Source: Chloroflexota bacterium
GTDB lineage: Bacteria; Chloroflexota; Limnocylindria; P2-11E
NCBI GenBank assembly: GCA_005889445.1
Contig: VBGS01000106.1
Span: forward strand, 1-8,469
Length of the DNA: 8,469 nt
Reading direction: 5' to 3'
The notes under the pieces: generated by a model
Databases searched by the model: none
What the model saw: only the letters and a program-made list of their open reading frames with translations
Told to the model about the DNA's origin: nothing
Program-made: the position numbers and the translations under genes
Shown here: piece after piece, positions 1 to 6,649 of the stretch
Numbering within the stretch: position 1 is the first letter of the stretch
Layout of the letters: each line of letters opens with the position of its first letter

Positions 1-1
1 G

Positions 2-484
2 CTGCACGAGCGGCTCCGCGCGATCGATCCCGAAGCCGCAGAGCGCGTGGATCCGCGGAACACCCGTCGCGTGGTCCGCTATCTGGAGGTGGCGAGCATC
101 GCAGGGCGGCCGGTCAGCCGGGCGCGTGGCACCCCGCTCCCCGCGCTTCGCATCGGGCTACGCCCGCCGCGTGAGGCGCTGATCGCCGCCATCGAGCGGC
201 GCGTCCGCGAGATGGTCGACGCGAAGGTGCTTGACGAGACGCAGCGGCTCATCGAGCGCGGGATCGACCCGGCGCTTCCGAGCATGAGCGCGCACGGCTA
301 CGTTCATTGGGCGGCGCACCTACGCGGCGAGATCGACATCGAGACCGCGATCGCCCGGACGGCGCGCGACGTACGCTCCTATTCGCGCCGTCAGATGACC
401 TGGTTCCGCCGCGACCCGGCTATCCGCTGGTTTGACCCTACGGCCGAGGATCCGCTCGCCGCGATCGTGGAAGCCGCGGCGTGA
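2..484 (+). CDS. miaA: tRNA dimethylallyltransferase MiaA, 3' part (N-terminus outside window)
   Basis: MiaA transfers a dimethylallyl group from DMAPP to N6 of A37 in tRNAs that read codons starting with U. The reading frame is open from base 2, and only about 160 C-terminal residues are present; full-length MiaA is about 300, so the P-loop half lies upstream. Visible signatures are DPRNTRRVVRYLEV (family: DPxxxxRxxRALEV), the insertion-domain region around MVDAKVLDETQRLIERG, HGYVHWAAHLRGE (family: GYxE/H...YLxGE) and the C-terminal RSYSRRQMTWFRRD block, which matches the tRNA-binding [RT]xYAKRQxTWFR signature. The GTG at position 47 is an internal Val, not a start. The TGA stop overlaps the hflX GTG by four bases (GTGA), implying translational coupling. 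miaA and hflX are neighbours in many bacteria. Confidence 0.95.
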   Translation: MHERLRAIDPEAAERVDPRNTRRVVRYLEVASIAGRPVSRARGTPLPALRIGLRPPREALIAAIERRVREMVDAKVLDETQRLIERGIDPALPSMSAHGYVHWAAHLRGEIDIETAIARTARDVRSYSRRQMTWFRRDPAIRWFDPTAEDPLAAIVEAAA

Positions 485-1755
485 TCGAGACCGAGACACC
501 GCCCGAACGCGCGTACCTCGTCGCGCTGGACGTTCCCGATTCGCGGTTCGACGCCGAGGACTCGCTCGAGGAGCTCGGCGCACTCGTCGCGGCCGCGGGC
601 GGCACGGTCGCGGGCCAGGCGATCCAGCAGCGCCGCACGCCGGATCGCAACTCCTGGGTCGGGAAGGGCAAGGCCGAAGAGATCGCGCGCGAGGTCGCGC
701 GCCTCCGGGCGGACATCGTCGTCGCCGATGACGAGCTCTCTCCGGCGCAGCAACGGACGCTCGAGGAGGCGACGAGCGTGCCGGTCATCGATCGGTCCGG
801 CGTCATCCTCGACATCTTCGCGCGGCACGCGCGATCCCGTGAGGGCCGGATCCAGGTCGAGCTCGCGCAGCTCGAGTACCGCCTGCCCCGCCTCACCGGT
901 CGCGGAAAACAGATGTCCCGTCTGGGCGGCGGCATCGGCACGCGTGGTCCGGGCGAAACGAAGCTCGAGAGCGACCGGCAGATCATTCGGAAGCGGATCC
1001 AGGACCTGAAAGAGCGTCTCGCGGAGGTCGCGCGGCAGCGCGAACGAGCCCGCGGATCGCGCGCGACCGAAGGCCTCTTCCTCGCGTCGCTTGTCGGCTA
1101 TACGAACGCGGGCAAGTCCACGCTCATGAACGCGCTCGCCAAGTCGGATGTGCTGGTCGCCGATCAGCCGTTCGCGACGCTCGATCCGACGACACGACGG
1201 ACCGGTCTTCCCGGGGGCATCACGATCCTGGTCTCGGACACGGTCGGATTCGTGAACAAGCTTCCGGCAACACTCGTCGCGGCCTTCCGCGCCACGCTCG
1301 AGGAGCTCGCCGATGCCGACCTTCTGCTGCACGTTGCCGAGGTCGGGCACCCGAACCTGCATCAGCGGCTTCGCGTCGTCGAGGAGACGCTCGGCCTGCT
1401 CGGCCTCGCCGATCGTCCGAGGCTGCTCGTGCTGAACAAGGCGGATCTGATCGAAGGCGCGGACGGCGCCGTCGTCCGAGGCGAGCTTGCCGCGGAGTTC
1501 CCGTCCGCGGTCTTCGTCTCCGCGACGACCGGCGAGGGCCTGGACGCCCTGCGCGCGCGGCTCGCCGAGACCGCCGCGGCGAGTTGGCGCCGCATTCGCG
1601 CGATCCTGCCCTATGACGCGGGCGGGCTGGTCCAGCGGATCCGAAGCCGGGGCTCACTGAGGCGAGCGGACTACGAGGAAGCGGGCATCCGCATCGAGGC
1701 GGACGTCCCAGCGGATCTGGCCGCGGAGATCGAGGGCTACATCAAAGCCCGCTAG
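481..1755 (+). CDS. hflX: GTPase HflX, ribosome-associated
   Basis: HflX binds the 50S subunit and is known to split stalled or stressed 70S ribosomes using GTP. The 424-residue length is normal. The N-terminal HflX domain carries NSWVGKGKAEEI (about 57-68). The glycine-rich linker GGGIGTRGPGETKLESDRQ (about 149-167) is diagnostic. The GTPase domain follows in order: G1 GYTNAGKST (206-214), G2 region PFATLDPTTR (230-239), G3 DTVGF (253-257), G4 NKAD (319-322) and G5-like SATTGEG (347-353). The C-terminal piece (about 375-424) is the usual HflX tail. One departure: the common HVVDASHP segment reads HVAEVGHP (284-291), losing the usual Asp. The GTG start overlaps the miaA stop, with a weak GGAA Shine-Dalgarno about 7 bases upstream. 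The 4-base overlap points to co-transcription with miaA. Confidence 0.96.
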   Translation: MIETETPPERAYLVALDVPDSRFDAEDSLEELGALVAAAGGTVAGQAIQQRRTPDRNSWVGKGKAEEIAREVARLRADIVVADDELSPAQQRTLEEATSVPVIDRSGVILDIFARHARSREGRIQVELAQLEYRLPRLTGRGKQMSRLGGGIGTRGPGETKLESDRQIIRKRIQDLKERLAEVARQRERARGSRATEGLFLASLVGYTNAGKSTLMNALAKSDVLVADQPFATLDPTTRRTGLPGGITILVSDTVGFVNKLPATLVAAFRATLEELADADLLLHVAEVGHPNLHQRLRVVEETLGLLGLADRPRLLVLNKADLIEGADGAVVRGELAAEFPSAVFVSATTGEGLDALRARLAETAAASWRRIRAILPYDAGGLVQRIRSRGSLRRADYEEAGIRIEADVPADLAAEIEGYIKAR

Positions 1756-1862
1756 CGGACAAGCCTGCGCTCGTTCCGGATCAGTCCCGGATCGGTCGCC
1801 AGCTCGTCCCACATGGAGCATTGCCCTGGACCGGTCGCGCCCCTGACCATCTTCCTGTTACC

Positions 1863-1885
1863 GGATCGTTGCGTGCGCACGATCC
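1863..1885 (+). promoter_or_regulatory. Upstream 7-bp inverted repeat, possible alternative hairpin in the CAP-gene leader
   Basis: GGATCGT (1863-1869) and ACGATCC (1879-1885) are perfect inverted repeats around a 9-base loop. The right arm is also the left arm of the longer hairpin that covers the downstream start codon, so the two structures exclude each other. This is the pattern of an attenuator-type RNA switch or of overlapping operator half-sites. No experimental support exists, and GGATCG-like words are common in this GC-rich DNA. The rest of the 148-base gap (1756-1862) shows no gene, no clear terminator with a T run and no convincing -35/-10 pair. Confidence 0.35.
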
Positions 1886-1908
1886 ATCTGGAGGGGAAGG
1901 ATCGTGCG
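1876..1908 (+). promoter_or_regulatory. 10-bp perfect inverted repeat enclosing the RBS and start codon of the CAP gene
   Basis: CGCACGATCC (1876-1885) and GGATCGTGCG (1899-1908) are exact reverse complements separated by 13 bases. The loop holds the strong Shine-Dalgarno GGAGGGG (1890-1896). The right arm contains the GTG start codon (1904-1906). If folded in mRNA, the start codon would be paired and the Shine-Dalgarno confined to a small loop, which could make translation conditional, for example as an RNA thermometer or switch. As DNA it could be an operator. The repeat itself is certain; its function is inferred. Confidence 0.5.
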
Positions 1909-2797
1909 ATTTGGCCGCGTCGCCATGGCGAGCATGCTGGCGGTCGTATCGGTGTTCGGCCTGCTCTCCTCGTCGCCCGCCGACGGAGCGACCCTCGATT
2001 CGTTCGAGCAGGATCTGGTCGCGCGCATCAACGAGTTCCGGGCGAGCCGCGGCCTTCCGACGCTCCTCGTCGCCGACTCGCTGACGGCGGCCGCGAAATG
2101 GATGTCCGCGGACATGTCGGTGCGCGACTACTTCGCTCACACCTCGCTGGACGGCCGCGCCCCGGTGCAGCGGATGAACGATGCGGGCTATCCGGCGTTC
2201 CAGAGCTGGACCGGTGAAGATCTCGCGGCGGGGTACTCCTCCACCGCCGACGTGCTGACGGGCTGGATCAATAGTCCCGCGCACTACGCGGTGCTCGTCA
2301 ATCCCGTCTATCACGCGATCGGTGTCGGCCGGTCCTACGGGGCGGGGACGACCTACGGCTGGTACTGGACTGCGGACTTCGGGAGCGCCGTCGACGCGGG
2401 CGCCGCGGCGTCATTCGATCAGGGATACCACGGGCGCTTCGGCGGACAGAGCCCCGATCCGACGATCGCGCCCGGCCAGACGACGACGCTCGTCGTGGCA
2501 ATCGCGAACACGGGCTACCGGGGCTGGTACACCGGCGTGCCGAACCAGCAGGTGGCGCTCGGTACAAGCTCGCCGCTCGATGTCTCGCGGGCCGAGCTCG
2601 CCTCCGGCTGGGTCTCCGCGAACCGGATCGCGACCCCCACGACGACGTACGTCGGGCCGGGGCAGATGGGCTGGTTCCAGTTCTCCGTTCGGGCCCCGTC
2701 CGTGCCGGGCGACTACGTGCTCTCAGTCCGCGGTGTGGTCGACGGGGTCACATGGCTCGAGGACCAGGGGATTTCCTTCACGCTACACGTGCGCTAG
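1904..2797 (+). CDS. Secreted CAP (SCP/PR-1) domain protein with C-terminal Ig-like domain
   Basis: Predicted 297-residue exported protein. Residues 1-29 form a signal peptide (MRFGR, then a hydrophobic run AMASMLAVVSVFGLL, then SSSPADGA with likely cleavage near 29). Residues about 34-161 are a CAP domain: FEQDLVARINEFRASRGL, DYFAHTSLDG (His79), GEDLA (Glu105), WINSPAHYAVLVNP (His127) and GVGRSYG. These match the conserved His/Glu/His cavity residues of the CAP superfamily, whose bacterial members are extracellular and mostly of unknown activity. Residues about 180-297 form a beta-rich, Trp-containing domain (APGQTTTLVVAIANTG, APSVPGDYVLSV) resembling NBR1-like/CARDB-type Ig folds seen in high-GC secreted proteins. 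I chose GTG 1904 because GGAGGGG lies 7 bases upstream; the internal ATG at 1925 has no Shine-Dalgarno. The stop overlaps the convergent neighbour. Confidence 0.9.
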   Translation: MRFGRVAMASMLAVVSVFGLLSSSPADGATLDSFEQDLVARINEFRASRGLPTLLVADSLTAAAKWMSADMSVRDYFAHTSLDGRAPVQRMNDAGYPAFQSWTGEDLAAGYSSTADVLTGWINSPAHYAVLVNPVYHAIGVGRSYGAGTTYGWYWTADFGSAVDAGAAASFDQGYHGRFGGQSPDPTIAPGQTTTLVVAIANTGYRGWYTGVPNQQVALGTSSPLDVSRAELASGWVSANRIATPTTTYVGPGQMGWFQFSVRAPSVPGDYVLSVRGVVDGVTWLEDQGISFTLHVR

Positions 2798-3648
2798 CTG
2801 CGGCCGACGATGATCGGGAGCGCGGGATCGTTGCCCCATTCTTCCCACGAGCCGTCGTAGGTCCGGACCTCGTCATGACCCAGCGCGGTCAGCACGAGAT
2901 GCGTGAACGCGGCGCGGACACCCGCCTGGCAGTACGTGATCGTCTTCGTCTCGGGACCGAAGCCTGCGTTCGCGTACATGTCCTCGAGGTCGCCCGCATC
3001 CCGGAGGCTCCAGTCGGCGGTGAGCGCGTCCTTCCAGAGGAGGTTCACGGCGCCTGGGATATGACCCCCTCGGGCGGCGCGTTTTTCCTCGCCGGTGAAC
3101 TCGCTGTCGCGCCGCACGTCGAGCAGCCAGGGGTCGCCGGTCCGGACCGCGCCGAGGACGTCCGCCCTGGTCGCGATCACGCCCTCGCGCGGCCGAGCGT
3201 TGAATGCGGCGCTCGGCGCGTTCACCTCGCCTCGCTCGAGTGGACGGCCTTCGCCGATCCATCGCTGGACCCCGCCCTCCATGACCGCCATCCGGTCGTG
3301 CCCATACCGACGGAGGGCGAGCCACAGCCGCGCCGCGTGATGGCCGCCTTCCGCGTCGTAGCCGACCACCATGGTCGAATCGCCGATCCCGAGTCGCGAC
3401 ATCGTGCGCGCGAACTCCTCGGGACCCTGGAGCATCCACCGCGGGTGCCCCGAGGCGGGTGGGGGAGCCGAAAGGTCGTCCGCCCAGCTCAGATACACCG
3501 CACCGGGCAGATGGCCCTCCCGGTAGTGGATGCGCATGTCCTCATCGAAGCTGAACCGACAGTCGACCACGCGGACATCGGGGTCCCGCAGGCGCGCCGC
3601 GACGCGGTCCGTAGACCAGAACAGCTCGGAGCGCGGCAGCGTGTTCAC
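2794..3648 (-). CDS. Two-domain rhodanese-type sulfurtransferase
   Basis: A 284-residue tandem rhodanese, the usual length for thiosulfate or 3-mercaptopyruvate sulfurtransferases (SseA-like). These enzymes move sulfane sulfur to cyanide or thiols through a persulfide on an active-site Cys. The N-terminal domain (about 10-135) has VVDCRF, HLPGAVYLSW and the degenerate loop VVGYDAEGG, with Asp98 where a catalytic domain has Cys, as is typical for the structural half. The C-terminal domain (about 155-278) has LLDVRRDSEFTGE, GHIPGAVNLLW and the active loop YCQAGVRAA with Cys240. No signal peptide is seen, so it is probably cytoplasmic. The substrate cannot be told from the loop alone. The GTG start lacks a Shine-Dalgarno, but a TAGAGT hexamer ends 7 bases upstream, consistent with a leaderless mRNA. 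Confidence 0.93.
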   Translation of the reverse strand: MNTLPRSELFWSTDRVAARLRDPDVRVVDCRFSFDEDMRIHYREGHLPGAVYLSWADDLSAPPPASGHPRWMLQGPEEFARTMSRLGIGDSTMVVGYDAEGGHHAARLWLALRRYGHDRMAVMEGGVQRWIGEGRPLERGEVNAPSAAFNARPREGVIATRADVLGAVRTGDPWLLDVRRDSEFTGEEKRAARGGHIPGAVNLLWKDALTADWSLRDAGDLEDMYANAGFGPETKTITYCQAGVRAAFTHLVLTALGHDEVRTYDGSWEEWGNDPALPIIVGRS

Positions 3649-3655
3649 GAATCAG

Positions 3656-3661
3656 ACTCTA
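3656..3661 (-). promoter_or_regulatory. Putative -10 box (TAGAGT) for leaderless sulfurtransferase transcript
   Basis: On the minus strand TAGAGT is followed by 7 bases and then the GTG start of the sulfurtransferase. Transcription starting 6-7 bases after a TANNNT -10 box would place the 5' end at or next to the start codon, and the gene has no recognisable Shine-Dalgarno. No clear -35 is visible. It lies in a 41-base gap between divergent genes. Confidence 0.5.
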
Positions 3662-3668
3662 TCGACGT

Positions 3669-3674
3669 TAGGCT
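3669..3674 (+). promoter_or_regulatory. Weak -10-like hexamer (TAGGCT) before the C39-like lipoprotein gene
   Basis: TAGGCT fits TANNNT and lies 15 bases before the ATG at 3690, back to back with the minus-strand -10 candidate. It would give a leader of only about 8 bases. No Shine-Dalgarno or -35 is evident, so this is a tentative call resting on position and the similar TAGNNT hexamers elsewhere in the window. Confidence 0.3.
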
Positions 3675-3689
3675 CGCTTGGTCTGGAAC

Positions 3690-5033
3690 ATGAGGAGGGC
3701 ACCACGGTCGATCGTCGCGCTCCTGGCCGTCGCGCTGGCCGGAGGGTGCGTCAGCGCGCCGCAGACCCGGCCGGATGAGACATCGCCGGCGCCCACAGCG
3801 AGCGCTGCCGCGACCGATTCGCCGGTGACCACCAGGATTCCCTCGCCGACGGCGACAGGGGTCGCGCAGCCCGCGAACGTCCCGCCGGTGAGCCTTGCCC
3901 GGGTAGATCTCACGCGCGGCACCGCGACCGGCGTCGCGGGCACCGGGCCGCTCACGCTCGCGGGCGCCGGCCTTTCCGCCGGGACGTACGACGACCCGTT
4001 CGGGCGCTCGGGCATCGCCTACGAGAGCGGCACGTGGACGTCCGACTGGCAGGCGGTGGTCTTCCCGTTCGACGAGCTCGTCGCGTCGTGGAACGCCGAG
4101 ACGCCGGTGAACACCTGGATCCGCGTCGAGATGCAGGCGCGCGGCGCGGGGCGGGAGACCAAGTTCTTCACGATGATCGTTTGGGCCTCGGGCGATGGCG
4201 ATATCCATCGCACTTCCGTAGCGAAGCAGAAGAACGCCGACGGCGACGTGAACATCGACACGTTCGTCCGCGAGAAGAGCGCGGCGCCGCTCGACGGCTA
4301 TCGCCTGCGCCTCACGCTCTACCGCCGGTCTGGATTTTTGGTCTCGCCGACGGTGCGCAGTCTTTCGGCGATGACCTCGGCCGCCTTCACCTACGACATC
4401 CCCAGCCGGTTCGAGGGCACGGCGATCGATCTCGAGGTCCCGAGCTTCTCGCAGGAGATCCACGCGGGCGAGTTTCCCGAGTACGACGGCGGCGGCGAGG
4501 CATGGTGCAGTCCGACATCCACGTCCATGGTCGTCGCGTTCCACGGCGCCGGTCCGACTCCAGACGAGCTCTCGCGCTTTCCGGGCGGCAGCTACGACGA
4601 CCCGCAGGTCGACTTCGCCGCGCGCTTCGCTTACGACTGGAACTACAAGGGCGCGGGGAACTGGCCCGCGAACGTCGCCTATGCGACCCGGTTCGGTCTC
4701 GATGGGTTCGTGACGCGCCTGCGGTCGCTCAACGAGGCGCAGCGCTTCCTCGATCTCTCGATCCCGCTGGTGGCGTCGATCAACGGGCAGCTGCCGGGGT
4801 TCCTGTTCACCAGCACGAGCGGTCATCTGCTGGTGATCCGCGGCTTCACCGCGAGCGGCGACGTGATCGTGAACGATCCGGCCGTGAAGACCGACGAGCA
4901 GGCACGCAAGGTCTACCGGCGCGCGGACTTCGAGCGCGTATGGCTTGGCGGCTCCTCCGGGACCGTTTACGTCATCTATCCGAAGGGCAAGCCGCTCCCG
5001 GCGAACATCGCGGGCCTCCCCGCGAACTGGTGA
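3690..5033 (+). CDS. C39-like cysteine peptidase, probable lipoprotein
   Basis: A 447-residue protein (from ATG 3690) with an N-terminal export signal MRRAPRSIVALLAVALAGGC. Cys20 follows LAGG, a slightly non-canonical lipobox, so a membrane-anchored extracellular lipoprotein is likely. A Ser/Thr/Pro/Ala linker (about 21-68) leads to a beta-rich domain (about 70-235; GTWTSDW, ASWNAETPVNTWIRVEMQARG, DIHRTSVAKQ) of the type found N-terminal to bacterial C39-family peptidases. The Peptidase_C39_2-like domain (about 247-430) has an apparently complete catalytic set: Gln255 (SQEIHAG), Cys273 (EAWCSPTSTS), His379 (SGHLLVI) and Asp396 (VNDP). Its substrate is unknown. A TTG at 3678 would add four residues, but ATG gives a better signal peptide. 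The next gene is a paralogue, starting 46 bases after this stop. Confidence 0.9.
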   Translation: MRRAPRSIVALLAVALAGGCVSAPQTRPDETSPAPTASAAATDSPVTTRIPSPTATGVAQPANVPPVSLARVDLTRGTATGVAGTGPLTLAGAGLSAGTYDDPFGRSGIAYESGTWTSDWQAVVFPFDELVASWNAETPVNTWIRVEMQARGAGRETKFFTMIVWASGDGDIHRTSVAKQKNADGDVNIDTFVREKSAAPLDGYRLRLTLYRRSGFLVSPTVRSLSAMTSAAFTYDIPSRFEGTAIDLEVPSFSQEIHAGEFPEYDGGGEAWCSPTSTSMVVAFHGAGPTPDELSRFPGGSYDDPQVDFAARFAYDWNYKGAGNWPANVAYATRFGLDGFVTRLRSLNEAQRFLDLSIPLVASINGQLPGFLFTSTSGHLLVIRGFTASGDVIVNDPAVKTDEQARKVYRRADFERVWLGGSSGTVYVIYPKGKPLPANIAGLPANW

Positions 5034-5043
5034 GCGGTCGCGG

Positions 5044-5074
5044 TAGTCTCTTGCGGCCCACGCGATAGGGAGGG
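5044..5074 (+). promoter_or_regulatory. Putative -10 box (TAGTCT) and strong RBS for the second C39-like gene
   Basis: TAGTCT at 5044-5049 sits in the 46-base gap between the two C39-like genes. GGGAGGG at 5068-5074 is a strong Shine-Dalgarno 5 bases before ATG 5080 and decides that start. If the hexamer is a promoter, the second paralogue can be expressed independently of the first. No -35 is recognisable. Confidence 0.5.
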
Positions 5075-5079
5075 TTCAG

Positions 5080-6336
5080 ATGAGGTCCGCTCTCACGGTG
5101 CTCGCCGCGCTCGCGCTCGTGCTCGCGCAGTCGGCGCGCTCCGTGAGCGTCGCCGCGCAGGCATATCCCGTGAGCTACCACGCGTTCACCCTCTCGGACG
5201 GTGCCGGAACCGTCGCCCGAGGCGGCGCGCTGACGATCGGGCGCGTCGGATACGCGACGGCGACCTACACCGACCCGCATCGCGACCCACCGGTCACGCG
5301 GACCTACGACGTGGGCACATGGACGTCCCCGGTGTTTACGACTGGCTTCGGCTTCACCGAACTCGTTTCGTCTTGGACGGCGGACACGCCGCAGGGCAGC
5401 TTCGTCAAGGTCTCCATGCAGGCGACCCGTGACGATGGAGCGCTCACCAAGTGGTACACGATGGGCATCTGGGCCAGCGGCGATTCGGACGCGGATATCC
5501 TCCGCACCTCGGTCGGCGGCCAAGGCGATGCCGACGGGTATATCTCGATCGATACGTTCTTCGCCAAAGATCATCCGATGACCGCCTACCGGCTTCGGCT
5601 CGCGCTCTACCGGCCGGTGGGCGCATCCGCCTCGCCGGCGGTGCGCAGCATCGGCGCGGTGGCCTCGGATCCGGTCAACACGAAGCCGTACCTGCCCAGC
5701 GCGACGACGATGACGACGCCGGTGATCCTCGACGTGCCGCGCTACTCGCAGGAGATCCATGCCGGGCAATATCCCGAATTCGACAGCGGCGGCGAGGCGT
5801 GGTGCAGTCCGACATCGACCTCGATGGTCGTTGCCTACTGGAACAAGGGCCCGTCCTCTGCGGATACCGCGTACGTCCTCGCGCGATATCCCACGACGTC
5901 GGATCCGCAGGTCGACTACGCGGCCCGCTACACATTCGACTATCACTACAACGGCGCGGGCAACTGGCCGTTCAACATCGCATACGCGGGTCGATTCGGC
6001 CTGGACGGAGAAGTGACACAGCTCCACTCACTCGCTGAGGCCGAGCTCTTCATCAAGCGCGGGATTCCCCTCGTCGCGTCGATCGCCTTCACGTCGAACA
6101 AGCTCGACGGCTTCCTCTTCAAGAGCACCGCCGGGCACCTGCTCGTCATCGTCGGCTTCGACGCGGCCGGAAACCCGGTCGTGAACGACCCTGCGGCGAC
6201 GAGCGACGCGTCGGTGCAACGGACGTACGACCGCGCCCAATTCGAGCGCAACTGGATGACCTCGACCGGAGGGATCGTTTACGTGATCCATCCCTCCTCT
6301 GTGCTTCTGCCACCGAGCCCGTCCGGCAATTGGTGA
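5080..6336 (+). CDS. C39-like cysteine peptidase, secreted paralogue
   Basis: A 418-residue paralogue of the preceding gene. It has a signal peptide (MRSALTVLAALALVLAQSARSVSVAAQA, cleavage near 27) but no lipobox Cys, so the mature protein is probably released. The accessory beta-rich domain (about 32-195) shares GTWTSP, SSWTADTPQGSFVKVSMQA, MGIWASGDSDADILRTSV. The catalytic domain (about 216-405) has Gln224 (SQEIHAG), Cys242 (EAWCSPTSTS), His353 (AGHLLVI) and Asp370 (VNDP). Both paralogues share DPQVD(F/Y)AAR, GAGNWP, RFGLDG and a terminal Asn-Trp. By eye the catalytic halves are about half identical or more; this was not computed. The arrangement indicates an old tandem duplication followed by divergence in anchoring. 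It is also the upstream neighbour of the glutaredoxin-like gene (16-base gap). Confidence 0.91.
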   Translation: MRSALTVLAALALVLAQSARSVSVAAQAYPVSYHAFTLSDGAGTVARGGALTIGRVGYATATYTDPHRDPPVTRTYDVGTWTSPVFTTGFGFTELVSSWTADTPQGSFVKVSMQATRDDGALTKWYTMGIWASGDSDADILRTSVGGQGDADGYISIDTFFAKDHPMTAYRLRLALYRPVGASASPAVRSIGAVASDPVNTKPYLPSATTMTTPVILDVPRYSQEIHAGQYPEFDSGGEAWCSPTSTSMVVAYWNKGPSSADTAYVLARYPTTSDPQVDYAARYTFDYHYNGAGNWPFNIAYAGRFGLDGEVTQLHSLAEAELFIKRGIPLVASIAFTSNKLDGFLFKSTAGHLLVIVGFDAAGNPVVNDPAATSDASVQRTYDRAQFERNWMTSTGGIVYVIHPSSVLLPPSPSGNW

Positions 6337-6352
6337 CCCCAGCGCGCCGCTG

Positions 6353-6649
6353 ATGCGCGGCGACCTGCGACGCGCGCTCGCGCTCGTGCGCCGCCGGACG
6401 CATCGCGGTGCTCCGCGACGCCTGCGGCTCTACGAGCAGCCCGACTGCGGGCTTTGCGCCGAGGCATACCGCGCGCTGCGGCGCGTGGCGCTCGACGTCC
6501 CCTTGGACATCGAGTGCGTCGACGTGACGCAGGACGTCGCGCTCTTTGACCGCTACGGGCTCCGGATCCCGGTGCTAGGCGAAGGAGCGCGGGAGCTCGA
6601 TCTGGCCGGATTGGATGACCGGCAGCTGACCGCGTGGCTGCGCGCGTAG
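6353..6649 (+). CDS. Glutaredoxin-like small thioredoxin-fold protein (DUF836-like)
   Basis: A 98-residue protein whose core begins at RLRLYEQPDCGLC (about 23-35). The CGLC motif gives Cys32 and Cys35, followed by a helix (AEAYRALRRV), a beta strand DIECVDVTQD, and RIPVL with the cis-proline Pro73. This is the thioredoxin-fold layout of the short glutaredoxin-like family related to PF05768. Such proteins are presumed dithiol oxidoreductases, with partners unknown. The 22-residue Arg-rich leader is longer than usual. ATG 6353 lacks a Shine-Dalgarno, and a GTG at 6386 is an alternative that would trim 11 residues. The 3' end overlaps the next gene by 16 bases in a different frame, so the two are probably co-transcribed. 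Confidence 0.82.
   Translation: MRGDLRRALALVRRRTHRGAPRRLRLYEQPDCGLCAEAYRALRRVALDVPLDIECVDVTQDVALFDRYGLRIPVLGEGARELDLAGLDDRQLTAWLRA

Noticed and set aside
47..49. GTG at 47 as the start of a short independent gene
   Set aside because: The frame is open to the window edge with MiaA-like residues before it, so this is an internal Val codon of a truncated miaA.
391..1362. Long minus-strand open frame (323 codons) opposite hflX
   Set aside because: Antisense shadow of a GC-rich gene; Arg/Asp/Glu-rich composition with no recognisable domain, and hflX is certain.
2752..3693. Plus-strand open frame of 313 codons opposite the sulfurtransferase
   Set aside because: No recognisable domain; the minus strand encodes two clear rhodanese domains with a CQAGVR loop.
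3645..4826. Minus-strand open frame of 393 codons opposite the first C39-like gene
   Set aside because: Low-complexity Arg-rich shadow. The plus-strand gene has a signal peptide, a catalytic motif set and a paralogue.
4972..6027. Minus-strand open frame of 351 codons opposite the second C39-like gene
   Set aside because: Same antisense shadow pattern. Its similarity to the 3645-4826 antisense frame merely mirrors the paralogy of the sense genes.
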